From: Corbicula japonica | Lineage: Eukaryota; Mollusca; Bivalvia; Venerida; Cyrenidae | Reading direction: 5' to 3' | Assembly (NCBI GenBank): GCA_038501625.1 | Contig: JAZAYU010000358.1 | Location: forward strand, 427,224-491,223 | Length of the DNA: 64,000 bases | Part shown: positions 36,360-48,720 of the stretch, in pieces | Numbering within the stretch: position 1 is the first letter of the stretch | Layout of the letters: each line of letters opens with the position of its first letter | Notes under the pieces: generated by a model | Databases searched by the model: none | Told to the model about the DNA's origin: nothing | What the model saw: the letters and a program-made list of their open reading frames with translations, nothing else | Translations under genes and position numbers: made by a program

Positions 36360-37442
36360 CTACGATAACGTTTGCATTATTGCTTGGCCTATAGAGCAAA
36401 CTTTGGTATCAGCATCTTTTTCACTGAACAAATCTCGCAACAATTGTACCAAACTATCTGGTATTAACTGTTTATTGGCTTCAATAGACGAAATGTCATG
36501 AGGATTGGGGTATACAGTTTTATTTGTATCGACGGATTTGATGTCATTCTTTATCAGTTTTGCTGCAGTTTTTATTAATTTTACTTTCTCATTCTCTGGG
36601 TTGTCTGATTTACGTTGACAGTAAAATTCGTGCAAAATGGTGGATGCAGTTTGCCTAAGAGTGAAAACATTAGGCTTGCCGTTTATTTCTGTTATTATTA
36701 CTGAGTCACCAAAGTGTTCCACTAACTTTTGTTTTGTGTATGATGAACTATAAGCTCTTTCTCCACACATCTCCTTCATTTTGTCCACAAGATCTGAAAT
36801 AGTTATTTGTTCATTGTCATTTTCCTTTAAGTATTCAATTACTTTCATAAATGCTATGCATGCATCCTGGTCTGTTGGTCTACCACGTGTCTGCGTTTTT
36901 TCGAGATCAGGTTGGAAATACTTAGGAACATCTTTATTTGTCCTGAAATTGACATTGCACGTCTGGTGGTATACAGCATCTACTGCAGGTAAATCAGCAG
37001 CAAATTCTATTCTAGCTGACACTTTTTGAGCCCAAGCATCTCCTCTAGTAGAACAAATGTCTAAGATTCTTTTCTGAAAATCTAATGTTCTTACAGGATA
37101 TACATCATAGCTTCGTTTTTTCCCGTCACACTTGGCAAACTGACCACAAAACAAACAGTTTTCTTTAAACATAAATGTCTCATTTTTTGATCTCGTAGAT
37201 CTTGAATAAACTGCGGGTGCTTCCTGTTGTTCTTTGGCATCACGAGCAATTACATTCGGGTTACAGTACTTCTTTCTACATTCAGCATGAACAAACTGAC
37301 CAGGTACGGTAAATATACAATCTTTTCGTTTTTCACTTGCAGTGTTTATGCCATCACATCCCTTTTGCGTGAGTCGTACTGTTGTTTTGGAGTCATCTAG
37401 GATAAGGTTACAAATTTTGCATAGCCCACTTGGTAAATCCAT
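36360..37442 (-). CDS. Cysteine-rich (putative zinc-binding) protein, probably truncated
   Basis: A 360-aa frame starts at 37442, directly after a splice acceptor (TCTAATTTCAG|A). A donor AATAAG|GTAAGT at 38173 lies about 730 bp upstream, so a 5' leader exon with a short upstream ORF is likely. The N-terminal 150 residues contain CKICN, HAECRKKYC, NCLFCG and YHQTCNVNFRT, which look like two metal-binding clusters. A helical region follows and the frame stops at GQAIMQTLS. I recall large invertebrate protein families with this N terminus in which IGQAIMQ is followed by a long conserved region; if so, this copy lacks its C-terminal half. No database check was possible. Mobile-element origin or a retained gene fragment are both open. 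Confidence 0.55.
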   Translation of the reverse strand: MDLPSGLCKICNLILDDSKTTVRLTQKGCDGINTASEKRKDCIFTVPGQFVHAECRKKYCNPNVIARDAKEQQEAPAVYSRSTRSKNETFMFKENCLFCGQFAKCDGKKRSYDVYPVRTLDFQKRILDICSTRGDAWAQKVSARIEFAADLPAVDAVYHQTCNVNFRTNKDVPKYFQPDLEKTQTRGRPTDQDACIAFMKVIEYLKENDNEQITISDLVDKMKEMCGERAYSSSYTKQKLVEHFGDSVIITEINGKPNVFTLRQTASTILHEFYCQRKSDNPENEKVKLIKTAAKLIKNDIKSVDTNKTVYPNPHDISSIEANKQLIPDSLVQLLRDLFSEKDADTKVCSIGQAIMQTLS

Positions 37443-37443
37443 T

Positions 37444-39770
37444 CTGAAATTAGAAAGTACTGAAAATAAAATTACGTTTAAATATTAATTTTTTAATATT
37501 TTAATAGTTCAGTGATAGTTTTTTAGGATCTTAGTTTAAGATAACCCACGTTTATTTTAATTATCAGATTTTTTTCATAGAAATACAACAAGATAAGCTT
37601 TTATTTTCTTAAGTTACAATGTCAGAAAGTAAACAATAGGTCTTTTGAACATAACTCCAATATGGTTCGAGTAAACTACACATTCATAACAAGATTCAGA
37701 TTTACAATTAGAACAAATGCAAAACGGATGGACTTCGGTTTAACTCTCTGACAAATATATATTACCATCTGAAATCCTTAACAACGTTTTTATTTGATAT
37801 TTTATACAAATCTCAGTCCTTTTATAAGAACGAAGATGTATAAAGAAGATACGTAATTTTTGCTAAAACGGACTTCCATAGTCAAAAAATCGTCGGCGTC
37901 TCGTGGCCGATTATTGATCTCTTTATATAACTTTTTATAACATTTTAGCGATAGGAGGGCCATCAAAAAGATCAAACCTTATATGAAATGACCAAAAACA
38001 TGTATTTTTCTCATTAATAACCACTTATTTGGCAGCGTTCTTGGCTTTTCATTTACCTCGCGAAAATGTATTACAATATTTAAGCAGATACAAAAAAGCT
38101 TTTATAAAACAAACTGGAAGCATTTCTTACTAAATTCTTTATAAAAATAATCGTAAGAAGGCACTAACTTACCTTATTTATTGAGATTATGCCGATTATT
38201 TATCATTTTTGCCATGTTTACTATCTAAACAACAGACGGATCGATCCGCGTAAGTCAAACGCTTTGTATGGTATGGCAAGCCAAACGGGTAATGTTTCTT
38301 TTTACAATTTTCGGTAAAATAAAATGTCTTATTTTTTCATTTCCCCTTATTAGATTTTCTTAGACTTTTTGCTCTAGTAATTTTAAAGTATAACTGATAT
38401 TTTTTTACTGTGAACATAACTTTTGCAATTAGTTTGAGGTCAAAATATAAATTGACTGGACTATTCATTTTTCTCACTTACTAGACAAAAACATCTCTAA
38501 TTTCAGCCGTGTGAGGTTTCCTTATTCTTCATGGCCTTATCTGTAACTCCGCGTGCTCGCGTACTTTCGTTTTAATGCGCACCAAATTAATTTAGCACTT
38601 CAATTATTGATTTGGTCTACGTCATGATGCTAATAACTACGTCATTTTAATTTATTATGTGAATTAATTTTAAAAAAGGTGAAATATGCATATCAGGAAT
38701 CGCCACATTCAGAAAAAAACAGCGAATGTTTACTTTTTCAAACAGAGCAAGCTGTTTATTTTGTTTTATCAGGATTTTGTTCACAAATCATTTGAAAAGG
38801 ATACTATCAGAGGTTGCTTAATTCTGAACGCTGGAACTTAGAAGTGTTCATCGTGGTTTGAGTCTGAAAATGCTACCTTTTTAGACTGTTTCATTCTTAT
38901 TTTTATATCGCTGTTGCGAGCTTCGTTACACATTAAGCTCTATGGATTAATATGAACTGAGGCACTGCTTCTCTCGGAATCGACAACCGAAAACTAAAAC
39001 TACAATGAACAATGGCTGCTCATTAACATTCTGTTGGTATCTTCTTAACATTTTTAATGTCAGCATTTTAGCAAATGAATACATGTATAAATAAAAACTA
39101 ATTTCATTATGTTGTAATGTTTTATTTTATATTACTGTTTATGGATATGGTGCAAAAATAAATGATACTTTAGAAGCATTAGATATAAAATTCTGTATTC
39201 ATATATAATTATGTATACTGACCGCAAATAAAGTTACCACTTTTACCATTTGCATTGATGTATTGTAACTATTCAGTGTCGAGAAATAGCACTAGTACAT
39301 TCTTGCAATTTTGGGTAACTCACTGTCATCAGGTTTTTTTCTGCTGAATTTACTTAACAATTGAAAGTTTCCAATGTTTTCTTTTAAGACAAACTCTGGC
39401 GTTTATTTTCTCAACCTTTGAAAATGGAAAAAATCAACAAAATGGAAACCAGGTAACTTGAAATGGACAGAATGGTGGCAACATAGTAATTGTTTAGTAT
39501 TTCATCATAAGTCAAACTTGACATTCCTATAAAGCCATTCAAATTTAATCAATTACTTACAGCCGTTAGTTATTATCAAAGTAATTATCAAAGTGTTAAC
39601 TTTCTATTGACAAGGAGTATATATTCACTGTATGGTAAACCCCCTCATTTAGACCACACTGATATTAAGACAACCTTCATAGTAAGTATCCTATTTTATA
39701 GTTTTGATATATCTCCCCAAAATAAAAGACTACTCAACTATAATAACCACTGTTTCCCAGTCCCAAAGGC
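37444..39770. other. Leader intron, candidate promoter and intergenic DNA
   Basis: 37444-38172 is the predicted leader intron of the cysteine-rich gene. The leader exon ends at 38173, and CpG-containing DNA at about 38505-38590 (GTAACTCCGCGTGCTCGCG) could be its promoter. A relic of the retroelement terminus (GGTGAAATATGCATATCAGG) is at 38680-38730. Nothing else recognisable to 39770. Confidence 0.4.
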
Positions 39771-39878
39771 GGTCTTAGCAGTAAGCGGTGATAATTGCCA
39801 CTATAAAAGAAATTCTAATAATTCTTGGAATTGTACAAAGATTTATTTCACAAATACAATTTAAAAAATCAAAGTTAC

Positions 39879-40030
39879 CTTGAACAACTGTTAAATCAGT
39901 CACATTTTTCTTTTGCCGATGACCCCTTCTGGCTTTGAATAGATGGTACGCAAAAATAACCATTAGTAAAAATATGGAAAATAAAATGTTTGTCAACAGA
40001 ACTCCATACAACTTAAACAAATAATGTGTC
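39879..40030 (-). CDS. Possible transmembrane exon
   Basis: A minus-strand frame bounded by a weak acceptor (CATACCTAG) and a donor (TTCAAG|GTAACT) encodes a hydrophobic stretch (YGVLLTNILFSIFLLMVIFAYHLF) followed by a basic, cytosol-like KARRGHRQKK. This is the pattern of a single-pass membrane protein exon. Upstream and downstream exons were not found, and the adjacent sequence is tandem repeat, so it may be a fragment. Confidence 0.25.
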
Positions 40031-40345
40031 CTAGGTATGCATGCAATGCTCAAGAACATATGCAAAATTAACAATTTTGTCAACATTACTTACACATTAC
40101 TCATACAAAAATGCATCCAAGAACATATGCAAAGTTAACAGTTTTGTCAACATTACTGACACATAACTCATAAAAAAATGTGTACTAGGGATGCAATACT
40201 CAAGATTATATGTAAAAATAACAATTTTGTCTTCATTAATCTCACATACATGTAACTCTTACAAAAAACACATCCTATGGATGTCAAGAACATATGTAAA
40301 AGTAACAATTTTGTCTACATGACTCATAGCAAAAATGCATCCTAT
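40031..40345. repeat. Imperfect tandem repeat, about 75-90-bp unit, four copies
   Basis: AAGAACATATGCAAAATTAACAATTTTGTC recurs at about 40050, 40122, 40200 (changed) and 40284, each followed by CTCATA-AAAAATGCATCC-type sequence. Confidence 0.75.
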
Positions 40346-40349
40346 AGAT

Positions 40350-40506
40350 GCAATGCTGTCTGATCAGGATCTACACTGTTCGCTTTTTTATTGATTTGGT
40401 TATTTCTGACCGAAATGCGACCAGTGCAGATCCTGATCAGATGACGCTGATGTGTCAGCTGATCTGGATCAACAATCGCACATGCGTATTTATGGAGGAA
40501 AGGGTT
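40350..40506. mobile_element. Right two-thirds of a piggyBac-type MITE
   Basis: Starts within GCTGTCTGATCAGGATC and ends TATTTATGGAGGAAAGGGTTAA. Confidence 0.6.
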
Positions 40507-40974
40507 AAAACCAGAGAAATACCTTTTTTTTTACATTTCACAAATTTGTTTTCTATCTGTTAAGAAGCATTTAACTAAGATACCCCTTTTTCTGTACCAA
40601 TCAGATGGTACAAAGTGAGCGTGTGATTTTTTGTAGTATTTCCAATTGTCAGTTTATTCTACTCTTCCACACACACACATTCTTGGAGTCTGAATTCTTC
40701 ATTTAATATCTTTCAGAGCATTACAAGTTTTCCAATTAAACTTAAACAAAGCATTATGTTGACATGTTGCAAAGTAGGTTTTTAAATATATATGTGTAGA
40801 CAGTCAGTGGTTCAATCTGTCAGTCTGTGGTGCTATGTTGTCAAACAATTGCAGTGGAAGATCTGGTCACATAAAAAAACAATTTAGCAGCAAAATAATG
40901 AGAATCCTGGGCTAGAAGTCTTATTCTTCAAAGAAGACCTTGGATGTTCATCAACAACTTAATGTTTTCACACT

Positions 40975-41286
40975 GCATCGCCCATAAAAGTTGCTGAGTA
41001 GTTGTTTGGCTCTTTCCGACCACTTGTGAGAATTAATGATACATTACCCATTAATTCATTTAGTTTTTGCACATTTTCCACGTTGACACAGAAAACTATC
41101 AAATATAGACGCTTTGTATGTTCCAACACAGCATCGCCCATAAAAGTTGCTGAGTAGTTGTTTGGCTATTTCCGACCACTTGTGAGAATTAATGATACAT
41201 TACCCATTAATTCATTTAGTTTTTGCAGATTTTCCACGTTGACAGAGAAATCTATCAAAATATAAACGCTTTGTATGTTCCAACTT
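40975..41286. repeat. 156-bp tandem duplication
   Basis: GCATCGCCCATAAAAGTTGC begins at 40975 and again at 41131. Units are over 95% alike by eye, so the duplication looks recent. Confidence 0.85.
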
Positions 41287-41807
41287 GTGATGAAGAATTC
41301 AAATACAGTGGAGGCTTGTCAAATCATGCCGCAGACAGCTGAAGTTGCAGACTGGCTGAAAAAGTAAAATATTAATATTAATGATGAACCACATTTATGT
41401 AACACTGAATAACCTTCACCTGTATTGCACATATAGAAATACAAATACAACTTTTAAAATAAAAACATCTATCATTGAAAAATTATTCAGATACATGTAC
41501 AATGGTATTTAGAATAGTGAAAGATCTGAGATGTGTTAAGGAAATTTATAAGCTACAATACTATGTTTATTATTAATAAAAGAATTTAAAAAAATAAAAC
41601 CATAAACCTACAAGAGTACTTGTTTGCATCGTTTGCATCATGCCAGTCTTTGAATCAGACACTTCATTGTGATACTGCTGTCAAAGTTGCACTAACCCAT
41701 GATTGACTGTGTCATCTTACTAGCATCACCTGGACCTGAAATATGACAGGAAGTGTTGAGAAATTCTTCATCTTGTAAACATTATATTTAACATTTTACT
41801 CTAGATA

Positions 41808-41965
41808 ATATGCCTTTTATCACATGGGCTACCAGTATAGATCCAGATCAGCTACCACATCTGAGTCATATGATCTGGATCTAAACTGTTAACGATTTGT
41901 CAGAAATAACCTGAAGAATCTAAATGAAAGCTGTTACATTCTGATCAGACAGAATGGTTTAAGAT
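41808..41965. mobile_element. Partial piggyBac-type MITE
   Basis: Left arm (CACATGGGCTACCAGTATAG) and centre present, right end lost. Confidence 0.5.
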
Positions 41966-42249
41966 GTCGTCCATATCTGAAGGCTTTCATTTGGGTATGG
42001 AAAACATTTGGGTTGTTTTAAGTGTTTGAAGCCCAGTAGCTTCACTTTTGAAGCCCAGTGGCTTCACTTTGGTATGTAAAATAGTTAGAATTTTTAAAAT
42101 GATATTAATGAAAGAAAAAAGAAAGTATAAAGTCTGAATTATTTTAACAACAAATACCTGGGAATGACATAAACTACTCTCCCCAAAATACCAAAGAAAT
42201 TTCAAAACACCACAATTAATAAAATATATGACAAAATAGTGGTTCATTA

Positions 42250-42376
42250 ACCCGTTAATAAACATTTCCTCCAAATGTGGTGTAGATCCTGATCAGATTA
42301 CATGAATTTGTCAGCTGATCTGGATCTATACTGGTTGCATACAAGTAAAAATGTGTATATATAGAGAAAAGTATTA
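42250..42376. mobile_element. Short, internally deleted piggyBac-type MITE
   Basis: ACATTTCCTCCAAATGTGG at the left joins directly to the right arm and ends ATAGAGAAAAGTATTAA. Confidence 0.5.
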
Positions 42377-44005
42377 AGTTCTTGCAGCAATTAATCACTG
42401 GGAATCACGACTTTATCCTGCCTTCAATTTCAAAAGTTACAGGAGCAAGTGCTTGTATAAAATTTATTTCTTTGGGAAACAGATTTGTCATTACAACCTT
42501 TGGTGGAATTCAGAATTTTATCATGGTTAGAAACTCAATTTGATAATGGTAAATCATGTTATATAACTTTACGGTCTTTCTTCTGTAAAAAAGGAATATG
42601 CATATCAGGAATAGATAGTTACAATCTAGAATCTCAACGCTTAGAATAGTATGGTACATTATCAGGGTGGGGAATTACGTGACAAAAACATGGCCGCCAA
42701 CCAAAAAATTCTCTCGGTTCGAGGTAAGTTTTTACCTGTTTCTCGCTTATTCCTGGACCATTGTAAATGAACTAAACACTAAAGTACCCCGTACACGAAG
42801 ACAGATTGCATGATGTATTCCATAGTTTGCCAGCTTTTGTAGTTTATGCGGTATTTCGTGTACAGTGTTTGGCAGCTTGCACTGCTCGGGGATAGGGTAC
42901 ACTTGGATCTTGATGAAATTGTTCTTCTGGCAAGTCTTCGCAAGTGAGCTGATTGTTGCATGAAAAATTTGTTATATCCCGACAGAAAAAATGATGCTGG
43001 CGCAAAAAAATCCAGTTTCTGTATCCAACTTATGTGAAAAACGAAAAAAATGAAAATGATAGGGAACACTGGTCGCGACGTGGAAGATAGGGAACACTTG
43101 CATTTTTCTGAGAAGCAATCTGTTTAAATTGCCAGTCCTAGAGATCAGTTCGCGAAACGTTGTATGAGTCCGTTGTACTTTTTTTTCAATAAAACATGGA
43201 TATTTTGTTTCCTTTAATAAATTCTTTTGATCAGCTACGAAGTTGTTAGAAAGAAGTATTATTTAATACAGGTGAGTCTTGCATAGCTAGAAACGTTTGC
43301 ATTTATTAAACAAAGAACTAGAAAAAAATGCCAGAATTTGTATTAAACAGATTTTCTGAAGGTAATCAGTGAACGTTAAGAATTATGATGATTCGCCAGA
43401 AAAATAATAAGCACGAAAGCATGATTACAGTTAGAACTTTATATACTCAGTACATTTTTTAAAAAGGTAGATTTTAATGTCACATATTTTGAAGATTGTT
43501 TTCATTTTTACAAGATCTGATGCCTCAAGCAGAGTAATGTCTTGAAAACCAGACTTACGAAATTTAATGTATCGACGTCATGATGCACGTGACTTGTTAA
43601 ATTCCACACTTTGCAGTCTTGAATTAAAAGTGTATTAAAAGTTCGCAATTTTATTGCTATGTACGTGTGAGCAGTCGACCGATACACAGTAAAACATGTT
43701 TAAAGGCTTTGTGCCAATCTGTATTAATGCCACGGCTTATTGTATTGCCGTTCTTACATTTAGAATCATATGTGTAATCTAGAGCATGAAGGGCACGGGC
43801 ACATACAGCTGTTTTCACACTAATTTTCTTAAAACAAAACAACATCAATATTTTAGACTAGCTGTTCTTGTCTTCAGACATGTCGCCGATCAAACACATT
43901 AGGGATTGGGGAAGAAACGCATTTGTTCACGCGTTCAGCAACAATAAAATCTTGCTGAGCTTCGACAAACACTGACTGATGAATGGAATAAAATGCCCCA
44001 AGAAC

Positions 44006-44360
44006 AAAGTCTTAGTAGCGTAACCTCCGTGTTGTAGGTCATTGGGTGGGAATGCTTCTTGGGACATTTACAAACAAATATTTTTTGAAAAGTTTCGTCT
44101 GTCCCCGATTCATTTTGCGTTGGAAACTTACTTGTATGTGTTTATTAGCCAGCCAAGGGAAAGTTATAGGCTCTTACAAAGCTTAATAATAATAAAAATG
44201 ATGAAACAGATTTTATTTGTTTGAAATCACACCGGCAAAGGATTTATTTCACATCAATAATATATTTTAATACATTTAAAATAGAATTAAATGAAACATT
44301 CAAAGATTCAAATATTCCCAGCTAGTGCCTACAAAACGGAGGTTAAGCTACTACGACTTT
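44006..44360. mobile_element. 355-bp inverted-repeat element
   Basis: AAAGTCTTAGTAGCGTAACC at 44006 and its near-complement ending at 44360 form terminal repeats of about 30 bp (TAACCTCCGTxTTGTAGG). No coding sequence inside is credible. Confidence 0.6.
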
Positions 44361-45122
44361 ATTAATCAATTCAACGTCCCCCGACTTTTTTATCAAGAGA
44401 AGGAAACTCTTTTTAATTAAATTAGTTTCAAAATGACTTTGCTTCTGGAAAAACACAGTCGTTTTATGACTGTCTCTAGTAGTGCCTGCTCGTTAATGTG
44501 GGTTCGTGTCATCATGTCCCGAAAACATGCTTATATAAAACTATAATAAATATCAAAGCATTTGTCATGTTTGGTTAGTAAATATTCTAAGAACCGCGGG
44601 CATCGATATTTATTGATGTCTGAAGCAAAATAATTTTTTATTATAACAATGTCTATACTATCCTATAATTCACCAGGATTCAAATATAAAATACATTATT
44701 GTAGGATATCTCGCCTGTATAAAATATATGAATATATTCTCGGTGTCCAGATTCTTTACTTCATGACTAAAAAGACAAAACACATTTCAATATCTACTCT
44801 TTTGGGATTGCGGAAATAGAAAGTCGTTTTAATAATCGGAAATCGAAATTTCAATCTAATGTTGCAAACAAAACACCCTGGTTTGTTTTTTACACTATAT
44901 TACACTAAAACTGAAAAAGTTTGTGTTTTTTATATAAACGTTCGAACTGTAATCATGATTTCGCACATATGTTGTTTTCTGGCGCATCATTATAATTCAC
45001 AATGTTCTCTATTTCATTTATAATCTTCAGAAAATCTGCTTTATACAAATTATGATATTTTTTTTCAGTGTTTTGTTTCATAAATGCAAATGTTTCAAAG
45101 ATTTACATTTCAAGCTAAGCAA

Positions 45123-45262
45123 TTTGTTTGTTTGTTTGGGGTTTTAACGCCTGGTTTCAACACCTTTCTGGTTATATCCCGGCGGTCAGTCCACCTAACC
45201 GGTGTTCCTGGGTCTCTAACCAGTACTAACCAATTTCTCCGCAAGCGACTGACTGCTTCCTC
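45123..45262 (+). mobile_element. SINE-like insertion with 13-bp target duplications
   Basis: TCAAGCTAAGCAA occurs at 45110-45122 and again at 45263-45275 around a 140-bp insert starting TTTGTTTGTTTGTTTGGGG and containing TTTAACGCCTGGTTTCAACA. The homologous place in the left arm (about 43276) has only one copy of the target, so this is a filled versus empty site. Confidence 0.75.
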
Positions 45263-46020
45263 TCAAGCTAAGCAAGACTGTTTTGTTAAATAATACTTCT
45301 TTCTAACAACTTCGTAGCTGATCATAAGAATTTAAACACAGGAAACAAAATAACCATGTTTTATTGAAAAAAATACAACGGAGGCGCTCCGTTTCGCAAA
45401 CTGATCGCTCGGACTGGCAAACAGTTTGCTTCTCAAAAAAATGCAAGTGTTCCCTATCTTCCACGTCGCGACCAGTGTTCCCTATCATTTTCATTTTTTC
45501 GTTTTTCACATAAGTTGGATACAGAAACTGGATATTTTTGCGCCAGCATCATTTTTTCTGTCGGGATATAACAAATTTTTCATGCAACAATCAGCTCACT
45601 TGCGAAGACTTGCCAGAAGAACAATTTCATCAAGATCCAAGTGTACCCTATCCCCGAGCAGTGCAAGCTGCCAAACACTGTACACGAAATACCGCATAAA
45701 CTACAAAAGCTGGCAAAATATGGAATACATCATGCAATCTGTCTTCGTGTACGGGGTACTTTAGTGTTTAGTTCATTTACAATGGTCCAGGAATAAGCGA
45801 GAAACAAATAAAAACTTACCTCGAACCGAGAGAATTTTTTGGTTGGCGGCCATGTTTTTGTCACGTGATTCCCCACTCTGATTATGGGTGAAGCCAAATA
45901 CTAAAATACAGGCTATCGCAGAAAGTCTGTAACAGAAAATTCCGTAAATCAATTCATCTAATTAATATTTAGTAATTATTTTTATGCTGTTGTAAAATGT
46001 GATTTTTAAATTACATATAT

Positions 46021-46420
46021 ATATATATACTAAGAAATGTGGTAAGTTACGGGTCTAATTTCGATATTACACCTTTATGTGAGGTGCTATAAAGTAATGG
46101 GGTATATATGGTACCCCGTAATTTTCAATGCCATTTCTATGCATATTCGGACTTCTTAAGTACGATAAACTTTATTCCCGTAACACGGTTTATTATCGAA
46201 ATTTATTTTCGGTCTATAAAAAAAAACCCCGAAATTTTTTTTTATCATAAACCAAATTTTTATATTACAGCTTATAGTACTTACAAGGTCAGATAGTGCA
46301 TAGAAATGACATTTAATTAGCGGGGTACCATATATACCCCGTAACTTTTATAGAACCACACATATAGGTATAATATCGAAGTAAGACCCGTAACTTACCA
46401 CATTTCTTAGTATATATATA
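46021..46420. repeat. Palindromic MITE with roughly 110-bp arms
   Basis: TACTAAGAAATGTGGTAAGT near 46028 and its complement ending near 46411 are terminal arms. Both arms also share GGGGTATATATGGTACCCCG. The element sits in TATATA sequence. Confidence 0.8.
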
Positions 46421-46490
46421 CAACCCCTGATTAAGGTTTATTACAGAGACCCCATATCTGACGATATTTCTATATATATATATATATATA

Positions 46491-47710
46491 CACTGGTCAA
46501 AAGTTCTAAGTGCACACATTTCAATTTTGAATATCTTAAAGTAAACTTATTCAAATTGAATGAAAGTTTGACTTAAAGTTAATAATGATCAAACAACAAT
46601 AATTTTTTGAAAACCGTGCATATGTTTTACGTTTTACGTCATCCACGTCGGCATACGCTTTTTATGCATTATCCCCGTGCGGCAAGCGAAATTTATTTTT
46701 TTACAATCGTTTTTGTTTTTCACATGTTCACCGACTCAAGACAAACACGAAAAACACACCAACAAATTGTAACCATGGACGGTTGACGTCAGCAGACAAC
46801 GACATTGCCGTCAAAATTCTTTTCACAGGCACAACTTCAAATTTGTTGTAAAGAAATCTTGACGGTGTTCGTAAATGCAAAAGAAATACCTTATTTTGCA
46901 TATTTTATTCATTTAAGAAGAAAATCAAACGATATTTTTTTTCTAGATTGATTACGTTGCTTACGTTGAACGCTGATGTTACTCAATTACGTCATTAAAT
47001 ATTTACGTAAAACAACGTAAACTCGAAAAAATTAGTGTAAAATTTGTTGGATAAGTGTCCAATAAATAAAAATTTAAAACTAAACTTTATAGAAATTCAA
47101 TAAACTTCAATATCGAATTATTCGAAAATGACGCTTATTCGGTCAAAAGGCGTATCCGAAAACTGGTCAATTTTACCGAAATGAATACATTTTTTTCGTT
47201 TGGAAAGGCTGTTACACATCTATCATAGAAAATTGTATCATCCCAAACTGCTAGACAATTCAAAAACTTTTGGCACAAAACATTGTGTGAACAAAGGAAT
47301 TTTCTCCTTGAAATCCTGTAAAAATGTTATGGATAAAATAAAGTTGAGTATGTTGGCGCATCGTGCCCAGCAGACCATTACAAAGCTACAGAAAGCTATT
47401 TCAGTGCACTGGAATGGCAAACTACAGTATTTCCTTTAAATCTGCGTGAAATTTAAATTATACAGAGATGAGAAAACGATCACAAATGATAGCCGATGCA
47501 ATGATAATTAACTTGAGAATTTCTTTCTGAGAACAAGTGAGCTAAAATATTATTATTTTTTAATCTGGTTAAGCAGACTTAAAATTTTTGGTGTGCTTTA
47601 ATAGAATATTGATTCTTCTTCATTGTAATTTACACTATTTTGAAAGATTCAATCAAATTATTGGAAAAATTAACATTTATCAAGTGTGCACTTAGAACTT
47701 TTGACTAGTG
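46491..47710. mobile_element. Tc1/mariner-type element, 1,220 bp, no intact transposase
   Basis: Terminal inverted repeats of 27 bp with one mismatch: CACTGGTCAAAAGTTCTAAG at 46491 and its complement ending CTTTTGACTAGTG at 47710. Both sides are TA repeats, matching the TA target of this superfamily. The interior has only short, broken frames and no recognisable DDE transposase. Confidence 0.75.
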
Positions 47711-47752
47711 TATATATACATATTTTTATGCTGTTGTAAAATGTGATTTTTT

Positions 47753-47861
<109 letters not shown>

Positions 47862-48214
47862 TTAAACTTGCCGAAGTACTGGGTCTTCATTGCGTTTAAT
47901 ACTCGAATTGTTGGGTCGTCATGTAGATTATTGGGACATATGTAGATAATTGGGACAAAGACCCAATAGTGGCTTGACCCAACAATATTTTGTGGTTCTA
48001 TTGATTTCTTTTATATTTCTCATTCAGTAAAACGTGCATCTTAAAACATGCTTATTGGGTCCGAAAATGTTGCGATTATACAATTACCGTGAATTTTATA
48101 TATTTGTATAATAGTTCCCTTTGCGCATGCTCATCGGGACACCTCGGACATTTTTACAAAGTGTGCGGTGCTACTAATCACCCCAGGACACCCCACACCA
48201 CCCCATGACACCCC

Positions 48215-48720
48215 AAGACTCTAAAAAATCGCTATATATCATTAAGAAATAAATTTAGGGGACATATTAGCCTCAATTTATGTTGATTTTATTATCCGAG
48301 ATAGGATTTTATTTGTTTACATGCTGATTGTTACCATTGATTGACTGAATGCCTACAAATTATGTTATCTCCCTTTGGTGACTAAAGACCCCAGGACTCT
48401 AAAAGATCGCTATATATCATTAAAAAATAAATTTAGGGGACATACTAGCCTAAATTAATGTTGATTTTATTATTAGAGATAGGATTTCATTTGTTTACAT
48501 GCTGATTGTTACCATTGATTGACTAAATGCCTACAAATTATGTTATCTCCCTTTGGTGACTAAAGACCCCAAGACTCTAAAAATCGCTATATATCATTAA
48601 AAAAATAAATTTAGGGGACCTATTAGCCTAAATTAATGTTGATTTTATTATTAGAGATAGGATTTTAATTGTTTACATGCTGATTGTTACCATTGATTGA
48701 CTGAATGCCTAGAAGGATAC
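48215..48720. repeat. 178-bp tandem array in the left MULE arm
   Basis: AAGACTCTAAAA occurs at 48215, about 48393 and 48571. Units end TTATCTCCCTTTGGTGACTAAAG. A different, roughly 330-bp unit follows to 49620 (TGATGATGACAAGAAAGACC and CCCATGACACAT landmarks). The 178-bp unit is not found in the right arm. Confidence 0.85.

Larger units (their letters stand above)
42661..45882. repeat. 3.2-kb inverted duplication with exon-like outer ends
   Basis: The left arm (42661 to about 43460) and right arm (about 44935-45882) are reverse complements with moderate divergence. The outer tips are most similar. Each tip reads inwards as CACGTGAC/ACGTGAC, then ATGGCCGCCAACCAAAAAAT, then a donor CGAG|GTAAGT (left ATG 42690, exon to 42723; right 45853 to 45820). 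That looks like a duplicated first exon starting MAANQKILSVR. The right arm has a 140-bp SINE-like insertion that is missing from the left. The unique centre is about 1.5 kb and includes a smaller inverted-repeat element (44006-44360). Confidence 0.75.

Noticed and set aside
41280..41349. Minus-strand exon-like CNFSCLRHDL frame after a good acceptor
   Set aside because: It meets a stop after 19 codons with no donor before it and no neighbouring exon; too weak to call.
42779..45764. Similar frames in both arms of the inverted duplication (MQQSAHLRRLARR...)
   Set aside because: Similarity follows from the DNA duplication. Composition is unlike a protein domain and the frame runs opposite to the exon-like tips.
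47200..47439. 79-aa frame as Tc1/mariner transposase
   Set aside because: No DD(E/D) or helix-turn-helix motif can be seen; only the terminal repeats support the element.
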